A DNA stretch of 64,000 nucleotides from Lates calcarifer. Its lineage: Eukaryota; Chordata; Actinopteri; Centropomidae. The stretch's first letter is position 1. Each line of letters starts with the position of its first letter. Below the pieces are notes generated by a model. That model saw only the letters and a program-made list of their open reading frames with translations, did not search any database and had not been told where the DNA came from. The translations under genes were made by a program, and so were the position numbers. Positions 53,901 to 62,900 of the stretch are shown one piece after another. The DNA lies in assembly GCF_001640805.2 (NCBI RefSeq), contig NC_066844.1, positions 13,950,543 through 14,014,542 of the forward strand, written 5' to 3'.

Positions 53901-56900
53901 AAGGCAGTAAATAAAACTGGTTTCTCATTTCTGTTTGTGATAATGAACGGATGTCTCAGGGATTACAGTATGGGTGTGACTACAGAGGAACCATATCTGA
54001 CGCATCGTGGCTCACTGATATCCTCAGACATGACCAAAACGTAGTCAGACTACTGGTGGTTGTTAGAATTTTCAGTCCTTCAAGTACTGTAATAACCACA
54101 GGACCAAGACATTTTAACTGCCACTGATCTTAAGAAAGTAGTCCGTGCTTCTGTCTCCTCTCATTTGGACTTCTGCAGTTCACTTTATTCAGCTCTGAAA
54201 TCAGTCCACCTACCTTTAGCTGACTGAAGGTAGCCACTGGTCTTGAAAGCTAAATCATTTAAGTCTTTTTCATTTTTCGATCATTTTACTTTAATTTTAA
54301 AATTTGATTTTATTTTTTATTATATTGCTTTGCTCTTCAAGCTGCTGTCTTTATTGTCAAGTATTTACTTATTTTATGACATTTTGATGAAACAATAGAA
54401 ACCTCAAAATTCACTCACTAGCTTTTTTCTATAACTTTCAACTGTATCACGAGGTCTTCCACAGAAGCTTAAGTCAACATGTAAGTTCTGTAGCACTCTT
54501 AGGATTTTCTTGCCCATGTTGGTTTAGAGTTGAGCATTAAGTTAATTTTTGACCTTGGAGATAGGTTAACAAAACAGTTGAGGGTCCACTTACTAAGTTT
54601 TTTTTGGGGAGTTTTTTAGAGCCCTAGAGCCCTAAAGGTGCTATGGATAAGATCAAGGCTTCTACTGAGCTCCCATGTCAGCAGATTCATCTCCATGACA
54701 ACTGAGCAAACTCCATCCACTGATGAGGACTGTGTTTCATGATTGAAAGCTTTTGAAAAAAAACCTAGTAAGTGGCCCTTGAGGTGGGATTGTTTTACTG
54801 AATTTGTTTGGTGCAGCCCATATTGATATTCACAGCCTAGGTGGTGGCTTCTCTTGAAATCAGTAAATCTGACAAAACTGAGAGTACACATTGTCAGAGC
54901 AGGAGAATCTGTGGCAGTAGGAAAATAGGCACAGGGTGAAAAACAGGCAGGCGGTAGACTTGTCACTTAATCAAGGTTGTGGTGAGTGCAAGGGAAGTGA
55001 ACAATGATGTTAGCTGGGGAAATGGAGAAATTGTCGGAAAGGGTCTTTCCAGAGTTGCCAGGAAGCAACATGCTCTCAGTTTCTCTGTTATGTCTGTCTG
55101 TCTTATTTTCCCTCCTTCCCGCCCTCCTTATAAATGCCGCCTGGTAGTGCAGCAATGGAAATCCCCGGCTTCCACAAAAACAGTGCTGTTCTTCTCAGAG
55201 ACCGGTGCTTTGTTTCATCAACTCCTCCCATATGCAGTATCTCAAGAATGTACTCATACTCCCTTAACCCCCAGCACATGCCGTGTGTCACTCATTTGTG
55301 CACACGCTCGTATTAACAACAGCAAACAGTGCACTGACCGACGGCTGGCAGCATGTGTGTGTATATCTTTCAGATGGAAGACGAGCAGGCCAAAACCTCA
55401 ACTTCCCCTCAGCAGCAGCTAGATAAACTGCCACGATAGCTGTTATGTAACCCTAGTGTTTAGCCCACTACTTCTCCCTGACCTACCACAACAACTCTCT
55501 TCACAACGCCCACCCAAAGGTCTCTAGGAATGAATGCAGCTGTCAGATTCACTACTGTTTGACAGAGCCCATCATACTTCTAGTTGTTGCATGCCCATGT
55601 CTGTGGGTTGGATTTTGCATATCCAGACAGAGTGATGAGAGAGCAGGATAAAGTGGAGTGACTGTTCACCCATTAGCAGAGGTTATCTCATTCTTCCAGA
55701 AATAGAAACCCGATAAAATGCATGCCAGGGAGAGACAAGACACGACTGGCCTGCCACCCTCATTGTCAGGCCTGATCGTATCACCGGCTGCACAGTGTGT
55801 TTGTGTTTCCTTCACGTGCATGTGAAGTCCTCTGTTTGTGAGACTACGAGAGGTTAAAGGCTTCAGATGGAGTCCTTGTCTCTTTCTGGTGATGTAATGT
55901 TGCTGAGGATGGGGCTGAGTACGTAACCCCTACATGAAGTGTTATATAAGGGAGTCTCAATGCAGGGACAGCGCGGTGCTCTGTCTATCTATATGTGAAC
56001 CTGTCTTTCGTGCTCCCCATCTATTTGTATTACTTCAGCCTATCACAACCACCTCATTATCCAATCACTGTTTTATTTAGCAAGAAATTTCTAGATTGCG
56101 GTTTCCTCTTTTTCTCATGCATTTTTCTGACCACATCCATGTTGTGCCTTTTACTAATACTGCCAGTTTGTCCTTTCACTTTCCTTCTCTGCTGTCTGGC
56201 CTCTAACTCTACCAGTGTGCAACTTATCCAGCTGCCATCTCCCATCACTAACTCTGCCAAGCTACCTCAGATAGACTCCACTTGTCCTCGTTTATCCTCC
56301 TGCCTTCTACTTTGTGTGAAGTCAGGAGACTCCGGGCTGCTTTTTGTTGTCTCAGTCAACAGGGGGAGCTGCTGACGTTCCTCAACAACACGCACCACTG
56401 TCCCAGTTTCCTTAACTTAATGCTGCACGATTCTTGGGCTCCTGCCAGCTCTCAGGCAGCAGTTACATAAGAGCCAACAATTTTCTCTCTTTTCCCCCCC
56501 CCCTCTCTGTTTTCCTGGAATTTTAAACTCTCCACTGATGTGTGACCTTCAGTGGTAATTGGCAATAAAAGTGCAGCAGAGATGTCCTCCAGGAGACAGT
56601 AGCAGTGGTGTGCCTCGATCTCAGCAGTGCAGGGTAGGCAGGGAAGGTCATGGGAAAGTTGGGGTTTTACTTGAGACGGTGGGTGTGCACTCAAGGCCAT
56701 GTAACACCTATTAATTGTTTGTGGTCTGTCTCTGTTACAGGGCAGAGGGCCAATTTTGTATTGTCAGCAGAGTGCTATACAAAACAGTCCTTCTGGCCTT
56801 TTCCCTGAAGACTTGTTTTCTTTCATTATGAACAGTCAATTTCCTTTATGACTTCCCAGTGAGATGAGGTAAAGCAGTGCTCACTGTGTCTGGTTATCTT

Positions 56901-59900
56901 GGGATATGGGTTAAGGTTCCTAGTTATGTTATTCTAAACAGAGGAATGGTTTGACTACTGGCAGATCCTCAAGAACGTTACAGCATCTATGGAGGAGTAT
57001 ACAGATTTTGCTTGCCAGTGCCATATGACCTCAACTGTCTCTTTATCCACAAACACCCTGAATCGTTTTGTGTTTGTGTGTCTGGCATTGCCGCTGTGGA
57101 GATTTTATCACACATTCTAGGAAGCATAACAGATGGAATTGATGCTGCTTACAGGGTCAAGCTGATGCATCTTTTTATACCCAAGAAAAATTACAGGCGA
57201 ACTGTTGGCAATAGTTAATGTAGCAAATTAGGTCAGATTATGCGTAGGGGTGTTATTATGTTCCACCGACCAAAGCGGTATTAACTGTTTTCAGACATGC
57301 AGACAACATTAGAGACAGATGTTGAATATAGCTGTGATGTGTAATGCATCACTATTTTTCAGTGGAAATCAAATTGTTGACGTAAAAGGAGGCCTGGTTT
57401 TAGGGAAATTCCTGTCCAGTTGCACAATCAATCAGCATAGACTAGCATGGCTGGGTCACAGAGGGAGACATTTGCCCATTTTACGGTGGGTTACGTGTTT
57501 GTTATTTAGTGTCTTACAGTTGCTGCCCGCTCTGCAATGAGATTTTGTGCGTACGAGTGCGTAGGGTTTTTTTTTTTTTGTCAGTTCAAGGAGTTGTTTA
57601 CTGAAATTTAATGGCCTCAATGATCTCTATCATCAAATTTTACTTTATTCTGTTTTATTTGATTCTGAATTAAATTTTGTGAATATGGAGGGACTTTGTA
57701 TTATTGGACCAAGAAACTATGAAGTCCTTTTATTTATGCTTCATTACTTGATTGCCAATGTGCATTTTATTTTTTGTTATTATTTTAGTCTGTTTTATTT
57801 TATTTTAATTTATTTTTCTCTGGTTATATAAATGAATTAGCTACAGTAGCAAACCACAAAGTTCAATGTTTTTTTCTTTTATTCATTTTTCTTTTTTCTT
57901 TTTCTGTTTCATTTTTCATCTTTTTAACCCACTTTTTTGTGAAATTATTAAACTTGTTTGTTAGTCCCCAGTAGTTTTGAAAATTTACTGCTCAAATTAT
58001 AGGTGTGCTAATCAGAATTAGGGGGAAATGTGATATTTATTGATCAGGGAATTTATTTCTTTTATTTTTACCACTGCTGTTGTTTTGTTAAGACACTTCC
58101 CAGCAGCAAAAATAAACTGAACTGTATTTCACAATGTGGTGCCACCGGGTCACAAATCTGCTGGATTACAAAAAATTATTCTCATGTGGCATTTGTATTA
58201 ACCAGTGTGAACATGCATATTGGTACTCAGATGAATATGCATATTTTTGCTTTTATAGCCCCTTGGCACTCTTGCTATAAATGCATTGTCATGTAGGGGA
58301 TTGTCAGCAACACTTTGCATCCGGAGGTTAAAAGGGAACCACAGAATACTAAACACACCAAAGTGTAGCATTGTAGCCAGTGGTCTATAATGTGGTGAAG
58401 GCACGGCTTCTTTTTTTTCTTTTTTTTTTTTGTTTTTCTGCACAGAGCTTCTGCTTTCTTGCTGCAATAGGTTAATGCTGCATATCATCCATGCTGAACC
58501 ATTAGACTAGCTCTGTGAAAACACATAACATGACACATACATTGTAACAAAATCATTTCCAACATACTGTAAGTAATCCATTACCAGAGAGCAACATGTT
58601 TTTGTCTTCTTTATTTCTGCCGTGGCTCTCTAAAGTCAAGCATATTTATGATGTGCAGTTGTGCATGTGACTGGCAATCTTAGCAAGCAGTTGAAAGCCA
58701 GATAGAGGTAGGTACATCAGTAAAAAGCAGCATTTAGAGACAGGACGTTTGTTAGGTAGAGATTTTAGGGAGGATGCTACTCTTTGGAGGCAGGAGCAAC
58801 ATAACTAATTCTACATCTTCTAACTTTGACTAACATCAGCCTTTTATTTCCAATCAGCTGGCACCTCCACCAGAGCCTGAAGTCCCTGCTGAGGTGTGTT
58901 TAAGACCCATATTAGCCTGCTGCCCACTAATATGGGTCACTGCTGATCACAGATCATCTGTCATATTTATACACTAACTCTCTCCCATCATACTGCGTAG
59001 TGTTTAACATCTATTTATCTAAATAGATAAGACTCACAACCCATTCCTGTGTATTTTATTTATTTGTTTTACTTACAAGGGCCCCCTTGTGCATATTGCT
59101 CCCTCTCTGGAAATTATGCTACATATTGGCCCTTGTATGTGTCCTGCCTCCCACCAGTTTACTCATCCATTCTTCCCTCCCTCCTAGCCTTCCGTTTGTC
59201 TTTCCTTCCACCTCTTGGTTTTTGGGCAAAGTCCAAATTATCTTCAGTGGGGTGGGGGGGTGGGAGGGTTGATGTCATGGGTGAGGTGTTTTTCCATGCC
59301 AGATTGGTGCTTACAGTGTGTGTCAGTAGCTCACTGCTCCATTATGTAACCTGGACAGAGCTTCTTTTTTTCTTCCCCCCTCATTTTCATGGCTTGTGTT
59401 TCTCCCCGTCTGGCAGCTTGTCGTTCGTTTCTGTAAATAATTTAGGCACTTTTGCCACTGTGACTGTAAACTAATGAGGGAGTCACCAAATGCAAAAAAG
59501 TACAGTGTTTGAAGTGTCGCACACTTGACTGTCAAAGAGTGAACATCTGTGTGTTCAGAGTTTTTCAAAGATGGAGGAAAATGGTGTTGACATGAAATTT
59601 AGATGCATGGGGTAAACTAACAAAGGAACTTCTCATAATAATTAACTCTATGTAGCAATCTGATTTACAATAAATATTAGTCCTTCCCTGCTCAAAGCCT
59701 TGCATGACTTTGACTCAACCTCACATTTTCCCTGATGCAATCACTTCCCTCTTAACTGCACGATCTAATTTACATTCAGTTTCTTGCATGCTAGTAGAGT
59801 AACTAATTTGCACTGTATTAACAACCTCTTTTGTTTTCTAATTTCTTTTCCAACCTTTTTATTTTTTTCTTTATTTTCTTATTTGATTGCTTTCTGCTAA

Positions 59901-62900
59901 CTCACCTCACCTTTAAGGAGCTTGATCCCAACCAGCCACAGAAGCAACTGGAGGATCAAAGGAGGGTAGGTACTGAGAATTGGTTTGCCGTGGTCTGGTC
60001 GGGGCCTCCATCTTATTGATGGTCAACAACTGACTCACAGTCACACTGCTTTCCCGGCATGGCACTCACTCACTCACTCCCCCCTGTCAATTATGTGATA
60101 TGTAACATGTGAGACAGATCAACAGATGGACATTAACTTTGGGCGTTCATCTCGTCTTTGACGGCCTGTGACGTATTTTGCCCAGAGGGAGCGTGTAGGT
60201 CACTGTGCTGCACTGATTTACACCAAAAGCAATATGGGGCAAAGCTGAACGTCAGCATATGCTGCGATGGGAGAAGGCACAGTTTGGCCTTTGATGATCA
60301 CTGACCGAGATCAGAAGGCAACAGTCAGATATGAAGTTCTTCCACAGGGGACATCTTTTTATGTTTGGTCTTCAAGGCTGCGCCACCCTTTTTGTTTTTT
60401 TTTGTTTTTTTGAATTTCTTTTTTGTTTTTATCCATACAAAATTTTTGCACAGTGGCAGTTATTTTTAAGTCTTTTATTTAATTGTCTTGAGCAGCTGTT
60501 AAAGGACCAAAATAGTATGAAAAACAAAGGGGAACAATCTCAAGTGGAAGACATGCAGTCTTAAGAGGAAATGGGAAATGATCAAGAATTCAAAAAATTT
60601 CTAAGGATTCTAAGGCTTCTTATTAAATGTTATCTTGTCACCAATTACAGTCTTACATCATGCACTTTCTGATGTTATTATCACACTATTAGTGTGATTA
60701 AGGCTATCTGTTATTTTTAGAATCTTGTACTGCTACATTAGCACAGTTGCACAGACAGTGGGTTCCAGGTCCGTCTCTGTGACATGGTATACTGTAGCTG
60801 TAACTGAACTTTATCTCCTAACATCTATCTTCACTGATAGGGAGAAGCTCTGCGGCAGATCTTGGTTAATCGATACTACGGGAATGTCAAACCTGGTCAG
60901 AGGAGGGATAGTGTCACAACCTTCAGCAATGGTCCACTCACCTCTGGAGCGCAGGGAAAATCACCTACAGGTGTGTGTTAACATTACAGTATCTGTGTGT
61001 TTATATGGTGTGCTTATAAAGATAATACAAGATTTCAGAATGGTTTACTCAGGCAAAACTGGGTCATTGCTGTGTCAAACTCAGTGTACAGCACAAAAAA
61101 TTGCATCAAACATTAAAATAGTTTCGCCTGTAGTTGTCAGCTGCTATCAGGGAACAGATTTGTTTTCAATAGTGTTAATATATTTAGAATTTAAATTTAA
61201 AAAAAGAAAATAATAAAAAAGAAAAAGGAAAAGGGGAAAAAGAAACTTTTCAGCTTTAGTCATACCATTCAAACTATGGGAACAAAAAGGAAGAAAATAA
61301 TCAGCATAGATGTCACATTATATGGTTGCACCAGCGAGGAATCAATCTTCACACAAGTTATTTTATAAAGCTTTGGAGTTTTTCAGGATCCCTTTAATGT
61401 TCAAGCATATCCTTCGGCCATTGCTAATGTGTAATCTGCTTAAAGAAAGAAAATACCAGAAATTATTTGTAATCATTTCAATCATGAAATCTAAGTTCAT
61501 CAACTGCTCATATAGAGACTTGACCAAAGTTTAGAAATCATTACCATGAGAAGTGGAATGATGATCTTTATGATAAATTAGTCACATTGAAGATTTTATC
61601 TGACTATACAGCAAATAAATCTTACCCATACAGTACATTCTGTGCTTTATATTTTCCTGTTATAGTTAGTGTGATGATAGATTGTGCCTCTTACAAGCAG
61701 ATCTTGACATACATGCATAAGATGTGTTCAGAAGTATCCAAAATATCTATCTATCTTACAGTGACATAAATCTGTCCCTTGTTGTGGCTGTATTAAGAGT
61801 TTTGCCAATTATTTTAGCAGTACTGGGAACAGGGAAAACATTCAGTCAAAAGTTACAATTTTAAAATCAGTTAAAATCATCATAGGAATCCCACATCAAG
61901 TGTTTACAGATTATATAGAAGTTCCCCTTATGCCGGAAATGTTGGTGTTTTAGATACACAGATCACAAATAGTCATAGTCATAGTGGCACAATTCACTGA
62001 CAATTTCCACTGTCTATCAGTAAACACAAGAGAGCTTTCAAGTGGGTCGACGATATGTTAGTCTACAGCAATATGCTTCTTGTGCATGTGCCCTGTAGGT
62101 TCATAGTAATACATTGACAGAAGACCACAAATTTGTGCAGAAAACAGTTGTGAATCCAAACTGAAATGGTTTTTCCGTCCATCTAACTCAAATCTTTGCT
62201 CAGCTGAGACTGACATTCACAAATTGAATAGATCGTTCGTAAATGACATTTATTCATTCCAGCGAGCTGCTCCGTGTCTCTCATCACAGAGATGACTCAT
62301 CGTTCATCTCTAATGCCTCAGAGCAGAGTGAAAAAATGAGATCTTATTCACAGCCATGGCCTTCTACTCCTTTTAAGCCCTTGGACCTCAGCTCTGCTAC
62401 TGAGCATACCGGCTCTCTCCTCAGCATAACCTAGGCCGTGTTGTTGCCAGGCGACCAGAGAGCCAAGCTCTGTCTAGAATGGGATGTGTTGTTGATTCAG
62501 TGGCTCGCCCAGCCAGAGATGGCTCTGATGGGTGCTGTTATCTCACCACTGCTTGCCTAGCTGGCTGTGGCAGCCAACAGCAGCAGTAGCAGTCAAAGAA
62601 TCTCTGTGGATTAAAGATGCATCAAATGTTATATTGTTATCTCCGTGCAGTGGCTGGATGGATAGAAAATACACCTGTGGCTCATTCCATACATCAAAGA
62701 TATCCCCTGGACTTTTTATTAAAGCCACTAACATTGAAATGTTCTATGTGATAATAGCATCTCTCTGGTTATTCTGATGGCTTTGCTTTACATAGAAATA
62801 AGTAATCCATGTAAAAATTGGTTCCTTTCACCTTCAGCTTTATTAGGTTCAGTCCGGGGGGTGACAGCTTGCATTGCTGTCCACAACAGTTGTATATTGT

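Larger units (their letters stand above)
52010..58857 (+). other. itpr1 intron between SII microexons 1 and 2
   Basis: 6.8 kb. Contains a hAT-like MITE (52849-53162), a poly(T) tract (53661-53682) and an L2-like reverse transcriptase scrap (54108-54227). No nested gene recognised. Confidence 0.55.

Noticed and set aside
54979..55422. 147-codon open frame
   Set aside because: No recognisable family, no splice context and odd composition; it lies within an itpr1 intron. Probably chance.
59049..59474. 141-codon open frame
   Set aside because: Leucine/serine-rich translation of pyrimidine-rich intron DNA; no motif or splice support.
60725..61213. 162-codon open frame
   Set aside because: It overlaps itpr1 exon 42 in a different frame and has no similarity of its own.
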